From: Corynebacterium sp. | Lineage (GTDB): Bacteria > Actinomycetota > Actinomycetes > Mycobacteriales > Mycobacteriaceae | Length of the DNA stretch: 56,260 bases | Assembly: GCF_022712195.1 (NCBI RefSeq) | Contig: NZ_JALAGY010000026.1 | Span: forward strand, 1-56,260 | Reading direction: 5' to 3' | Shown: one piece after another, positions 7,870 through 16,174 of the stretch | How the letters are laid out: every line of letters begins with the position of its first letter | How positions within the stretch are numbered: the stretch's first letter is position 1 | Notes under the pieces: model-generated | Seen by the model: only the letters and a program-made list of their open reading frames with translations | What the model was told of the DNA's origin: nothing | Database searches by the model: none | Position numbers and translations under genes: made by a program

Positions 7870-7953
7870 GATGTCAATGCCCCGGTGGTGCGGCCGTCGG
7901 CCGACTGGCCTCAGGGCAGGTCCGTGCGCGGCCATGCAGTAGGCTGGGGCACC

Positions 7954-9585
7954 GTGACTGACGCGAAGAACTCCCCCCAGAACGCATCTCAGGTCCCCCC
8001 GGAGGTCGACGGAGCCGACCTCCCCGAGCAGGTGAAGGTCCGGCGCGGCAAGCGCGACCGCCTCATCGCCGAAGGGCGGGACCCGTACCCGGTGGAGGTC
8101 CCCCGCACCCACGCGCTCAAGGAGATCGTCGCGTCCTACGCGGTCCTTCCGAAGGACGGGGACGAGGCCGCCGCGGTGGAGCGCGCCGACGGCGTGACCT
8201 ACCTGGCGCCCGGCGACGAGACCGGGGACGTCGTCGGCATCGCCGGACGGGTGATCTTCGTGCGCAACACCGGCAAGCTGGCGTTCGCCCGCATCCAGGA
8301 CGGCGACGGCACCCAGCTGCAGGCGATGCTGTCGCTCGCCGAGGTGGGGGAGGACGCCCTGGCGTCCTGGAAGTCCGACGTCGACCTCGGCGACATCGTC
8401 TTCATCCACGGCCGCGTGGTGGCCTCGAAGCGCGGCGAGCTCTCCGTGATGGCGGACTCCTGGTCGATGGCCTCGAAGTCGCTGCGTCCGCTGCCGGTCG
8501 CGCACAAGGAGCTCAGCGAGGACACCCGCATCCGTCACCGCTACACCGACCTGATCATGCGGGAGCAGGCCCGGACCAACGCGGTGACCCGCATCAGGGT
8601 CATGCGCGCCCTGCGGCACGCCCTGGAACGGCGCGGCTTCCTGGAGGTCGAGACGCCGATGCTGCAGACGCTGCACGGCGGCGCCGCGGCACGTCCCTTC
8701 GAGACACACTCCAACGCGCTGGACATCGACCTCTACCTGCGCATCGCCCCGGAGCTCTACCTCAAGCGGTGCGTGGTGGGCGGCATCGACAAGGTCTTCG
8801 AGGTCAACCGCAACTTCCGCAACGAGGGTGTGGACTCCTCGCACTCACCGGAGTTCGCGATGCTGGAGACCTACCAGGCCTACGGCACCTACGACACCGG
8901 CGCGACGTTGATCCGCGAGGTCATCCAGGAGATCGCCGAGGAGGTCTTCGGGTCCACCACGGTCACCCTGGTCGACGGCACCGAGTACGACTTCGGCGGC
9001 GAGTGGCGGACCATGGAGATGTACCCGTCGCTGAACGAGGCGCTGCACCGTAAGTTCCCCGACCAGGACGTGGTCGACGAGGTCACCGTGGACACCTCCG
9101 TCGAGGACCTCAAGGCCCTGGCGGGCGTGGTCGGCCTGCCTGTCCCGGAGAAGGGCGGCTGGGGGCACGGCAAGCTCGTCGAGGAGATCTGGGAGCTGCT
9201 GTGCGAGGACCAGCTCTACGGCCCGGTGTTCGTCCGTGACTTCCCGGTCGAGACCTCCCCGCTGACCCGTCAGCACCGCAGCAAGCCGGGCGTGACCGAG
9301 AAGTGGGACCTCTACGTCCGCGGGTTCGAGCTGGCGACGGGCTACTCCGAGCTGGTGGACCCGGTCATCCAGCGTGAGCGGTTCGAGGACCAGGCGCGTC
9401 TGGCCGCCGGCGGCGACGACGAGGCGATGGTCCTGGACGAGGACTTCCTGGCGGCGATGGAGCAGGGCATGCCCCCGACCTCCGGCAACGGCATGGGGAT
9501 CGACCGCCTGCTGATGGCGCTGACCGGACTGGGGATCCGGGAGACCGTCCTGTTCCCGATGGTGAAGCCGGAACGCGACAGCTGA
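7954..9585 (+). CDS. lysS: Lysyl-tRNA synthetase, class II
   Basis: The 543-residue enzyme charges tRNA-Lys. An N-terminal OB-fold anticodon-binding domain (about residues 60-190) precedes the class II catalytic core. Motif 1 lies near [19 protein letters not shown], motif 2 at [13 protein letters not shown] and motif 3 at [18 protein letters not shown] 7954 is chosen because a TAGGCT -10 (7940-7945) places transcription at the start codon, a leaderless arrangement common in actinobacteria; the ATG/GTG codons further upstream precede this promoter. The full family length and all motifs are intact. Confidence 0.96.
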   Translation: MTDAKNSPQNASQVPPEVDGADLPEQVKVRRGKRDRLIAEGRDPYPVEVPRTHALKEIVASYAVLPKDGDEAAAVERADGVTYLAPGDETGDVVGIAGRVIFVRNTGKLAFARIQDGDGTQLQAMLSLAEVGEDALASWKSDVDLGDIVFIHGRVVASKRGELSVMADSWSMASKSLRPLPVAHKELSEDTRIRHRYTDLIMREQARTNAVTRIRVMRALRHALERRGFLEVETPMLQTLHGGAAARPFETHSNALDIDLYLRIAPELYLKRCVVGGIDKVFEVNRNFRNEGVDSSHSPEFAMLETYQAYGTYDTGATLIREVIQEIAEEVFGSTTVTLVDGTEYDFGGEWRTMEMYPSLNEALHRKFPDQDVVDEVTVDTSVEDLKALAGVVGLPVPEKGGWGHGKLVEEIWELLCEDQLYGPVFVRDFPVETSPLTRQHRSKPGVTEKWDLYVRGFELATGYSELVDPVIQRERFEDQARLAAGGDDEAMVLDEDFLAAMEQGMPPTSGNGMGIDRLLMALTGLGIRETVLFPMVKPERDS

Positions 9586-9635
9586 CGACCGCGGTCTGTC
9601 TGTAGGGGCCACTACGGGGGTAGAGGTCGGGGGTA

Positions 9636-9661
9636 CGGGGCAGGGTGCGTCACCTGCCCCG
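9636..9661 (+). terminator. Hairpin after lysS
   Basis: CGGGGCAGG and CCTGCCCCG form a perfect 9-bp stem around TGCGTCA-type loop sequence. It lies 50 bases after the lysS stop. The following ATCTAACTGTTT has only a poor T-run, so this is a GC-rich, actinobacterial-style terminator candidate. Confidence 0.5.
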
Positions 9662-9738
9662 ATCTAACTGTTTCCGTCACCAACTGTGTGACAGTCGTCG
9701 AATCTGGTCATTTGTGACGCGGGTCATGGTTCGTGGTT

Positions 9739-9751
9739 ATGATGTAATCAT
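9739..9751. promoter_or_regulatory. Small dyad in the acyl-CoA dehydrogenase promoter region
   Basis: ATGAT-GTA-ATCAT is a 13-base palindrome in the 263-base gap before the acyl-CoA dehydrogenase pair, in its most A+T-rich part. It could be a fatty-acid-responsive operator. No regulator gene is adjacent and the arms are short. Confidence 0.25.
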
Positions 9752-9848
9752 TATCTGTCCGACCCAACTCCATGTCTGTCCAAGACTGTGCGCCCGCCGG
9801 TGACCACCGGGGCGACAACCGAGTACAGCGAAAGGTAGCTGCCTCACC

Positions 9849-11258
9849 ATGAGTGACCGAAGCAAGCGGAACGACTCCACACCGGGCCTCAACACCATCA
9901 AGCGTGACGCCATCGGCACCGCGATGCGTGTGCTGACGCGCTTCACCGGCTCCGACCTGGCCACCAGGTACGGTCTCAGTGAGAAGGTCGACCGCGTGGC
10001 CTACGAGTCCACCAAGGGCGGGATGCGCACCCTCGGTGCCATCAACCGCCAGTTCAAGAAGTCCAAGGGTTCCGGCAAGCCGGTGCGCCTGGAGAACCAG
10101 GGCAGCGAGGGCGACGGCACCACTGAGCCGAAGAAGCCCGCGAAGGCCCTGTTCGACCTGACCCCCACCGAGGACCAGGAGATGCTGTCCTCCGCCGTGC
10201 GTGAGTTCGCCGAGGAGCAGCTGCGTCCGGGTGCACACGACGCCGACGAGGCGGCCGAGACCTCCCAGGAGGTGCTGAACACCGCTGCAGAGCTGGGCAT
10301 CTCCCTGGTCAGCCTGCCCGAGGAGTTCGAGGGCCTGGCCTCCGAGTCCGCCTCCACCACCTCCGCCCTCGTCGCCGAGGCGCTCGCCTTCGGTGACATG
10401 GGGCAGGCTGTCGCGATCCTGGCTCCCGCCGGTGTCGCCACCACCCTGACCAACTACGGTGACGACGCGCAGCAGAAGACCTACCTGCCGGAGTTCGCCG
10501 GCGAGTCCGTCCCCCAGGCCGCCGTGATCGTCAACGAGTCCCGCGCCCTGTTCGACCCCTTCGTCCTGCAGACCACCGCCAAGCGCGAGGGTGACGACAT
10601 CGTCATCAACGGTGTGAAGACCATGGTCCCCAGCGCCGGTTCGGCCGAGCTGTTCGTCGTGGCCGTGGACCTGGACGGCGTCAACACCTTCGCCATCGTC
10701 GAGTCCTCCACCGAGGGCGTCGTGGTCGAGGCTGACCCGTCCATGGGTATCCGCGCCGCCGGCCTGGGCCGTGTCCTGCTCAAGGACGTCAAGGTCCCCG
10801 CGTCGAACCTGCTGGGTGGCGCCGACCTGGACGCCGAGACCCGCACCGAGAACTACGCGGAGATCATCCGCCGTGCCCGCCTGGGATGGGCTGCGCTGGC
10901 CGCCGGCACCTCCGAGGCCGTGCTCGAGTACGTCAAGCCCTACGTCAAGGAGCGTGAGGCCTTCGGTGAGCCCATCGCGCACCGCCAGTCCGTCGCCTTC
11001 ATGGTCGCCAACATCCGCATCGAACTCGACGGTCTGCGCATGATCATGCTCCGCGGCGTCTCCCGGATCGACCAGGGACTGTCCTTCAACCGTGAGGCCG
11101 CCCTGGCCCACCGCTTCGCCGCCGACCGCGGCATGCAGATCGGACTCGACGGCGTCCAGCTGCTCGGCGGCCACGGCTACACCAAGGAGCACCCGGTGGA
11201 GCGGTGGTACCGCGACCTGCGTGCCATCGGTGTCGCCGAAGGCGTCGTGGTCCTGTAA
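9849..11258 (+). CDS. Acyl-CoA dehydrogenase family protein (FadE24-like)
   Basis: The 469-residue flavoprotein has an atypical N-terminal extension of about 90 residues rich in lysine. The acyl-CoA dehydrogenase fold follows: an N-terminal helical domain starting FDLTPTEDQEML, a middle beta domain, and a C-terminal domain ending GGHGYTKEHPVERWYRDLRA, the family's FAD-contacting signature. It should introduce the alpha-beta double bond in acyl-CoA with electrons passing to ETF. It is followed after 34 bases by a second dehydrogenase gene. Length, order and divergence between the two resemble mycobacterial FadE24/FadE23, from memory. Confidence 0.85.
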   Translation: MSDRSKRNDSTPGLNTIKRDAIGTAMRVLTRFTGSDLATRYGLSEKVDRVAYESTKGGMRTLGAINRQFKKSKGSGKPVRLENQGSEGDGTTEPKKPAKALFDLTPTEDQEMLSSAVREFAEEQLRPGAHDADEAAETSQEVLNTAAELGISLVSLPEEFEGLASESASTTSALVAEALAFGDMGQAVAILAPAGVATTLTNYGDDAQQKTYLPEFAGESVPQAAVIVNESRALFDPFVLQTTAKREGDDIVINGVKTMVPSAGSAELFVVAVDLDGVNTFAIVESSTEGVVVEADPSMGIRAAGLGRVLLKDVKVPASNLLGGADLDAETRTENYAEIIRRARLGWAALAAGTSEAVLEYVKPYVKEREAFGEPIAHRQSVAFMVANIRIELDGLRMIMLRGVSRIDQGLSFNREAALAHRFAADRGMQIGLDGVQLLGGHGYTKEHPVERWYRDLRAIGVAEGVVVL

Positions 11259-11292
11259 GTCCCGTCAGTAACAACATCGAAGGAGCACTGAA

Positions 11293-12501
11293 ATGATCAA
11301 CCTGGAACTCCCGAAGAAGCTGCGCGGGACCATCAACCAGGCCCACCAGGCCGCCGCGGAGATCTTCCGCCCCATCTCCCGCAAGTACGACCTCGCCGAG
11401 CACGAGCGTCCCATCGAGCTCGACACCATGGCCTCCCTCGTCGAGGGCATGACCGACGGTGGCGGCAACCTCGCCGGCGCCTCCGGTGGACGCGGCGACA
11501 AGAAGAAGGACGACGGTTCCGTCCGCAACGGCGGCAACATGTCGTCGCTGGTCAACGTCATCGAGACCTGCTGGGGCGATGTCGGACTGACCCTGTCGAT
11601 CCCCTACCAGGGCCTCGGCAACTCCGCGATCGCCGCCGTCGCCACCGACGAGCAGCTCGAGCGCTTCGGCAAGGTCTGGGCCGCCATGGCCATCACCGAG
11701 CCGCAGTTCGGCTCCGACTCCGCCGCGGTCTCCACCACCGCCAAGCTGGACGGCGACGAGTACGTCCTCAACGGCGAGAAGATCTTCGTCACCGCCGGTG
11801 ACCGCTGCACCCACGTGGTCGTCTGGGCCTCGGTCGACAAGTCCGCCGGCCGCGCCGCCATCAAGTCCTTCGTCGTCCCGCGCGACACCCCCGGCTTCGA
11901 GCTGGTCCGTCTGGAGCACAAGCTCGGCATCCGTGCCTCCGACACCGCCCACTTCATCCTGGACAACGTGCGCGTCCCGAAGGAGAACCTGCTGGGTTCC
12001 CCCGAGGTCGACACGAAGAAGGGCTTCGGCGGCGTCATGGCGACGTTCGACAACACCCGTCCGCTGGTGGCCGGCATGGCCGTCGGTGTGGCCCGCGCGT
12101 CCCTCGAGAAGCTGCGCACCATCCTGACCAAGTCCGGCCTGGAGATCGACTACGACACCCCGAGCTGGAACCAGCCCGCCGCGGTGGCCGAGTACATCCG
12201 CCTGGAGTCGGACTGGGAGGCCGCGTACCTGCTGACACTGCGCGCAGCCTGGATGGCCGACAACAAGCAGCCGAACAACAAGGAAGCCTCCGAGTGCAAG
12301 GCGAAGGCCGGCCGCATGGCCACCGAGCTGACGCTGCGCGCCGTCGAGCTCGCCGGCACCTACGGCTACTCCGAGCGTTCCCTGCTCGAGAAGTGGTCCC
12401 GCGACTCCAAGATCCTCGACATCTTCGAGGGTACCCAGCAGATCCAGCAGCTGGTCGTCGCACGCCGTGAGCTGGAGCTCACCTCCGCACAGCTGAAGTA
12501 G
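11293..12501 (+). CDS. Acyl-CoA dehydrogenase family protein (FadE23-like)
   Basis: This 402-residue second subunit-like dehydrogenase has the middle-domain motif AAMAITEPQFGSDSAAVSTT and the C-terminal GTYGYSERSLLEKWSRDSK, then ILDIFEGTQQIQQLVVAR. The FEGTxQIQ segment is the usual FAD/partner contact. AAGGAGCACTGAA precedes ATG 11293. The pair is probably co-transcribed and could form an alpha2-beta2 heterotetramer, as several mycobacterial FadE pairs do. The prophage integrase begins 29 bases past its stop, so this is the last host gene on the left. Confidence 0.87.
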   Translation: MINLELPKKLRGTINQAHQAAAEIFRPISRKYDLAEHERPIELDTMASLVEGMTDGGGNLAGASGGRGDKKKDDGSVRNGGNMSSLVNVIETCWGDVGLTLSIPYQGLGNSAIAAVATDEQLERFGKVWAAMAITEPQFGSDSAAVSTTAKLDGDEYVLNGEKIFVTAGDRCTHVVVWASVDKSAGRAAIKSFVVPRDTPGFELVRLEHKLGIRASDTAHFILDNVRVPKENLLGSPEVDTKKGFGGVMATFDNTRPLVAGMAVGVARASLEKLRTILTKSGLEIDYDTPSWNQPAAVAEYIRLESDWEAAYLLTLRAAWMADNKQPNNKEASECKAKAGRMATELTLRAVELAGTYGYSERSLLEKWSRDSKILDIFEGTQQIQQLVVARRELELTSAQLK

Positions 12502-12517
12502 CAGGTCAAAGCACCAC

Positions 12518-12552
12518 AAGCGGTCTGCAGTCACCTCGGCTGCAGGCCGCTT
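12518..12552. terminator. Hairpin shared by the fadE operon and integrase 3' ends
   Basis: AAGCGGTCTGCAG and CTGCAGGCCGCTT pair over 13 positions with one G-U, around a 9-base loop, followed by TTCTG. It begins 16 bases after the dehydrogenase stop. The integrase stop codon (12531-12533) lies in its loop, so it can terminate converging transcripts. Its position means the left prophage junction is at or very near this hairpin. Confidence 0.65.
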
Positions 12553-13703
12553 TCTGCGTCCCCACCGTCCACGGATCCACCGTCCATCCCGCACACATCC
12601 CGCACCAGATCGTTCGCAGCATCACGCACCAGGTCATCCTCATCCGGCCACATGTGCGTGTAGGTGTCCAACGTCGTCGACGCGTTCTTGTGCCCCAGCA
12701 TCTGCTGCACCGCTTTCACCCCACGACCCTGACGGATCAGAGAAGACGCGTACACGTGCCGCAGCGCATGGAACGTCCACTGCTTTCCGGTCAACGCCCG
12801 CATCGCCGACGCGATGTCGTCCGACGACCACAGGCCACCCGACGGGCGGGTGAAGATCGGCTGATCGTCGCGAGCGGGGTGCCGTAGACGGTGCTCCAAC
12901 AGTCGGCTCATCACCCGTGGCGGCACGGGCACGGTCCGGCGCGCCGAGGTGTTCTTCAACGGCCCCAGATCCGTCTCTCCTCGTGTCACTGCACGGGTCC
13001 GCCTTTCGACCAGGAGGACTCGAGCCTGCCGGTCGATGTGGTGCCAGTGCAGGCCTGCGACTTCACTGGGCCGCAGCCCGGTAGCGACGCCGACGAGGAT
13101 CATCGTGGCGAGAGTGTCACGCCCCGTCGTATCGGCGAGCGTAACGGCCTGCCGGATCTGCTCGATGCTCGGCAACGATCGAGGATCGACCGGCTCTGTC
13201 TCCTCGCCGCCACGTACCCGTCGGCACGGGTTGGTGAGCATCAGCCCGTCGTCGACCGCCATGTTGAGGCACCCCGACACCTGGTTCCACCAGGACGTGC
13301 GGGTGTTCCGGGCGAGACCGTCGCACCCTGACTTCCACGGCCTGCCTTCCCGGAGCTGGGTTCGCCATGTGCGGAGCTGGGAGGGGCGCAGCTCGGTGAT
13401 CTTCGTCGTGGCGAGGTCTCCTAGGTTCTTGCCGACGGTGACGCGCACCGCCTTCGTCCCGGGGCTTGTCGCGGCCGCCTCCCACTGGGGCCACAGTTCG
13501 GCGAGGGTGGGGGCATGGCTGTCGTCGACCCACTCGCGGCGGCGGAGCAGTCGTGACTGTTCCTCGTCGTAGGCGACGGCCTCGGCTCGCGTGGGGAAGG
13601 TCTTGGAGTGTTCGCGGCCGGAGGGGGAGCGGTAGCGCACGATCCACTTCGGCTTCCCGCCGCCTTTCGGCCGTCCTGTTTTCGGGCGTCTCTGGACGCT
13701 CAT
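12531..13703 (-). CDS. int: Tyrosine-family phage integrase
   Basis: This 390-residue recombinase has an N-terminal arm-binding segment, a SAM-like core-binding domain (about residues 60-170) and a catalytic domain. The full tyrosine-recombinase set is visible: R211 (TGLRPSEVAG), K250, H312 and R315 (HALRH), H338 (LGHKN) and Y348 (TYTH). ATG 13703 is chosen over the in-frame 13745 because AGGAGA lies 9 bases before it. It is the last gene of the leftward lysogeny block. All catalytic residues are present, so it should be active. Confidence 0.95.
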   Translation of the reverse strand: MSVQRRPKTGRPKGGGKPKWIVRYRSPSGREHSKTFPTRAEAVAYDEEQSRLLRRREWVDDSHAPTLAELWPQWEAAATSPGTKAVRVTVGKNLGDLATTKITELRPSQLRTWRTQLREGRPWKSGCDGLARNTRTSWWNQVSGCLNMAVDDGLMLTNPCRRVRGGEETEPVDPRSLPSIEQIRQAVTLADTTGRDTLATMILVGVATGLRPSEVAGLHWHHIDRQARVLLVERRTRAVTRGETDLGPLKNTSARRTVPVPPRVMSRLLEHRLRHPARDDQPIFTRPSGGLWSSDDIASAMRALTGKQWTFHALRHVYASSLIRQGRGVKAVQQMLGHKNASTTLDTYTHMWPDEDDLVRDAANDLVRDVCGMDGGSVDGGDAESGLQPR

Positions 13704-13747
13704 GGTATGGTTCTCCTGTCTGACGTGCGTATATGTGTTGGACATTC

Positions 13748-13777
13748 GCCCCCATCGCCCTGCCCGGCGGTGGGGGC
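13748..13777. terminator. GC-rich hairpin between the 42-aa membrane peptide and integrase
   Basis: GCCCCCATCGCC and GGCGGTGGGGGC form a 12-bp stem with one G-U and a six-base loop. It lies between the stop of the small leftward membrane gene and the integrase promoter area, so it may limit read-through into int. No strong U-run follows on either strand. Confidence 0.5.
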
Positions 13778-13794
13778 CGTTTCCGTGCGTGGGG

Positions 13795-13923
13795 TTACAT
13801 CTTGAGGACGATTGAAATGATCATCAGTGCGAAGAAAATCCCACCTGGTATTGCCATGACGGTGGCAACGAGAGCGATCAGTATGACCAAAGCACGTGGT
13901 GGTTTCCGGTCCGGCGTAGTCAT
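13795..13923 (-). CDS. 42-residue single-pass membrane peptide
   Basis: This short gene encodes MTTPDRKPPRALVILIAL followed by VATVMAIPGGIFFALMIIS and ends IVLKM. That is a basic N-terminus of ten residues and one long hydrophobic segment, so N-in single-pass topology is likely. It lies in the leftward lysogeny block between a lipoprotein gene and int and has the same orientation as both. Small membrane proteins in this position are often superinfection-exclusion or lysogenic-conversion factors; no specific homology is recognised. A rightward frame over the same bases looks like a shadow. Confidence 0.6.
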   Translation of the reverse strand: MTTPDRKPPRALVILIALVATVMAIPGGIFFALMIISIVLKM

Positions 13924-13950
13924 CTGAGTGCCTTGCCTCTAGGCTGCCTC

Positions 13951-14460
13951 TTATAGCTTTCCGGTCCAGACTGCTTCGTTGGTGAGGGGATCGATGTTTC
14001 CCCTGAACCGCAGCTCATAGTCGCCTGGGGTGCCGGGAGCGTTTTCGAAGCATACAGTTCCTTGTGCTTCCTGACCTGGTTCGACGATTTCAGGCAGATG
14101 CTGCGTGTCGTCGTTGGCAGTTTGGAGGCGGGCAGTGTTCGAGGGGTCGTAGAGCTTCCATGCGGCGAGGCCGTGGATGTCGAGTGGTTCGGCGTCGCTG
14201 GCGACGTTGATGTTGATGTCGACGCAGGTGTGCTCTTGTTCTGACTGTTCGGCGGGGCGGAGGTTGGTTGGTGTGATTTCAGCTCCGGCTACGGTGATGG
14301 GTTGGCCGATTTCGGCTCGGTCTTCGGGGGCTTGGGTGGCTTCCAGTGTTGTACTGTTCGCAGGGGTGGTGGTCTGGTTGTCGTCGTTGGTCGTGCAGGC
14401 GGACAGTGCGATGGGCACGGCGAGAACGAGCGCGGCTGTGGCGGGTCGTCTTATTGTCAT
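13951..14460 (-). CDS. Secreted lipoprotein, DUF4352-like
   Basis: The 169-residue protein has a lipoprotein signal peptide (MTIRRPATAALVLAVPIALSAC, lipobox LSAC, lipidation at Cys22). A threonine-rich linker follows, then an immunoglobulin-like beta domain with two cysteines (TCVDI and VCFEN) typical of DUF4352-type proteins. It would sit on the outer face of the membrane. Its signal peptide closely resembles that of the neighbouring lipoprotein at 14621-15151. Expression from a resident prophage suggests surface alteration or superinfection exclusion; this is inference. Confidence 0.78.
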   Translation of the reverse strand: MTIRRPATAALVLAVPIALSACTTNDDNQTTTPANSTTLEATQAPEDRAEIGQPITVAGAEITPTNLRPAEQSEQEHTCVDININVASDAEPLDIHGLAAWKLYDPSNTARLQTANDDTQHLPEIVEPGQEAQGTVCFENAPGTPGDYELRFRGNIDPLTNEAVWTGKL

Positions 14461-14620
14461 TGGTGGCTTCTCTTTCTTGCGGGGTGGTGGTGATCGCTTC
14501 TGTGGTGGTCACCGGGGCATATGGGGGTGGAGCTAATCATAGGTAATTGCGGGCGCATGGGATGGGCGGATCGAGGTGCTATGCATTGGTCTTGCCCGTC
14601 GGTGGGGGCCATTTTCGTGT

Positions 14621-15151
14621 CTAGCAGTGCGAGTCGTCCGGGTCCTCGTGGGCGCCGAGGTACCCGTCGCAATTGTTCGGTGTCGCCGCGCTGAGGCCGT
14701 GGTTCGACCGCTCGGCGTTGCTCATGTCGTCGTAGGACCGGCCCCGCATGGCGTCCTCTTCGGTCCAGTTCGGGTCGACGTTGCCGAAGGGGTAGTCAGG
14801 GTAGTTCCCGGACGCCTCCATCGCGTCTTCCATCTGCTGCTGACATGCTGCGGTGTAGCCGCTGGTGCCGTCGGAGTAGAACGTGGTCCCGGGCTGGTAG
14901 ATGGGGTCCATCGCGCAGGTGTAGGACACCTGGGGTTCTTCTGGCGCGGCCGCTGGTTCTTGCGCAGGGGTTGGGTCGGGAGCCGATGGTGTGCTGCTGG
15001 TGGGGCTCGACGTGGTCGAGCTAGTGGTGCTGCTCGTGGTGATCGTGGCGCTGCTTGTTGTCGGGGCCGGGTCTTGGGCGTCATTGCTGCATGCCGTGAG
15101 GGTGAGGGGGAGTGCGAGCAGTGCAGCGAGGGCAGCTCGTCGGATGGTCAT
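14621..15151 (-). CDS. Lipoprotein with Ser/Thr-rich linker
   Basis: The 176-residue protein starts MTIRRAALAALLALPLTLTAC (lipobox LTAC, lipidated Cys21). A 50-residue Thr/Ser/Pro-rich spacer follows, then a small C-terminal domain with four cysteines (YTCAMD, AACQQQ, NNCDGY and SHC) and the acidic end GAHEDPDDSHC. This last part resembles excalibur-like calcium-binding ends (D-x-D-x-D-G type), but the match is loose. It overlaps the upstream membrane gene by four bases (ATGA), so it belongs to the lysogeny transcript. Function unknown; surface exposure is expected. Confidence 0.75.
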   Translation of the reverse strand: MTIRRAALAALLALPLTLTACSNDAQDPAPTTSSATITTSSTTSSTTSSPTSSTPSAPDPTPAQEPAAAPEEPQVSYTCAMDPIYQPGTTFYSDGTSGYTAACQQQMEDAMEASGNYPDYPFGNVDPNWTEEDAMRGRSYDDMSNAERSNHGLSAATPNNCDGYLGAHEDPDDSHC

Positions 15152-15408
15152 TGCCGGTTCCCGTCCTGCTTGTTGATTGCCTGGACGATGGTCGCTGCGC
15201 CGACCACGAGGATGCCGACGATGAGGACGAGTAGGCCCGTGCCTGCTTCGCCAAGGATGATCATGAGGATGGCGAAAGCGATGACAAGGCCGCCGATCCC
15301 GATGAACGATCGTGCGTGACTGGGGCCGCTTTCGCCGATCTCGGACGGTTTCTTACCGATCAGGATCTGGCGGGCTCGGGTGAGCTTGTCAGGTTGTGAT
15401 GTGGTCAT
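15148..15408 (-). CDS. Small two-helix membrane protein
   Basis: The 86-residue protein has a charged N-terminal half (ARQILIGKKPSEIGESGPSHAR) followed by two closely spaced hydrophobic helices (about residues 33-77) and a short polar tail. It overlaps both neighbours by four bases (ATGA on each side), so three consecutive membrane or surface genes are translationally coupled. No family is recognised. Confidence 0.7.
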   Translation of the reverse strand: MTTSQPDKLTRARQILIGKKPSEIGESGPSHARSFIGIGGLVIAFAILMIILGEAGTGLLVLIVGILVVGAATIVQAINKQDGNRQ

Positions 15409-15722
15409 CGTCCCGCTCCTGTCCGGGTGATCGCGGCGCCGATGCGGGAGAGGATGATCCCGACGAATCCTACCCCGGAGAAGATGGCAAAGATGATCCC
15501 GAGTACGAGGTCGGTGTTGTAGGTGGCTTCGCCTACGGCGAGGAATGCGAGTAGGCCGGCGACGACGAAGACGATGGCGGATGCGACGGTCCAGGCGGTG
15601 AAGCCGTCGATGGTCTTGGCTGGGGGTGTGGCGCCGCCTGGTCCGTACTGGTGGGTAGGGGCTACGGGTGGTGCGGGGTGGGGTTGCTGGCCGTTGGTTG
15701 GCCAGTTCTGTGGGGTGGTCAT
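15405..15722 (-). CDS. Small membrane protein with proline-rich N-terminus
   Basis: The 105-residue protein has a Pro/Gln-rich cytoplasmic-type start (NWPTNGQQPHPAPPVAPTHQYG) and two transmembrane helices (about residues 40-65 and 70-95). AGAGGAGA precedes ATG 15722 by 5 bases. It is the first of the coupled membrane/lipoprotein series downstream of ImmA. The Pro/Gly-rich tail plus helix pair is common in small actinobacterial membrane proteins of unknown role. Confidence 0.7.
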   Translation of the reverse strand: MTTPQNWPTNGQQPHPAPPVAPTHQYGPGGATPPAKTIDGFTAWTVASAIVFVVAGLLAFLAVGEATYNTDLVLGIIFAIFSGVGFVGIILSRIGAAITRTGAGR

Positions 15723-15770
15723 GGTGGTCTCCTCTCGTGGGGGGACTGCCGTCGTCAGTTCGACAGGCTA

Positions 15771-16136
15771 TTAGTTTCTAACAGTGATCTTATGTGGAGC
15801 GGTTCGGGCCATCGTCCGCCACACCCGGACGAGGTGAGGGGTCACGCCGAGGGCCCATGCGATCGCGCCGGTGCGGGGGCCGTAGGTCTGCTCCGCTTCC
15901 CGGTAGTCATCCGGGGTGATGAGTGCGGTGGCGGCCCATTCGTCGGCGCGTCGCTCCTGCCGACCGGTGCTGGCGTGCTCGTCCTGGTGGTGGGCATGCC
16001 CCAGCTCGTGGGCGAGGGCGCAGCGGGCGGTGTAGGGATCGAGGTCCTCCTGGATGAAGATCACCTTGTGGCGATGCAGGTAGATCGCGTTGAGGTCATC
16101 GCGGAGTTGTGGGGTGGGAACGATCTTCACCTCCAT
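15771..16136 (-). CDS. ImmA/IrrE-type metallopeptidase
   Basis: The 121-residue protein has the zinc-protease motif HELGHAHH (about residues 43-50) with a later ERRADEWAA segment supplying the third ligand, as in ImmA/IrrE proteins. ImmA cleaves the immunity repressor of ICEBs1-type elements and phages to trigger induction. It lies directly downstream of the CI-like gene in the same orientation, the expected partner arrangement. A regulated-proteolysis induction switch is therefore inferred. It is compact, with no separate helix-turn-helix. Confidence 0.88.
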   Translation of the reverse strand: MEVKIVPTPQLRDDLNAIYLHRHKVIFIQEDLDPYTARCALAHELGHAHHQDEHASTGRQERRADEWAATALITPDDYREAEQTYGPRTGAIAWALGVTPHLVRVWRTMARTAPHKITVRN

Positions 16137-16174
16137 GTTCTCCGCGATGGTTTCCAGGTCTATGTGGGTCGTTT

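Noticed and set aside
9708..11192. Long leftward reading frame opposite the first acyl-CoA dehydrogenase
   Set aside because: It is a low-complexity Gly/Val/Asp frame, typical of antisense frames in GC-rich coding DNA, and the rightward dehydrogenase is certain.
13733..13927. Rightward 64-residue ORF over the small leftward membrane gene
   Set aside because: The leftward 42-residue frame has a proper start, basic N-terminus and membrane helix and fits operon direction; the rightward frame runs through the terminator hairpin.
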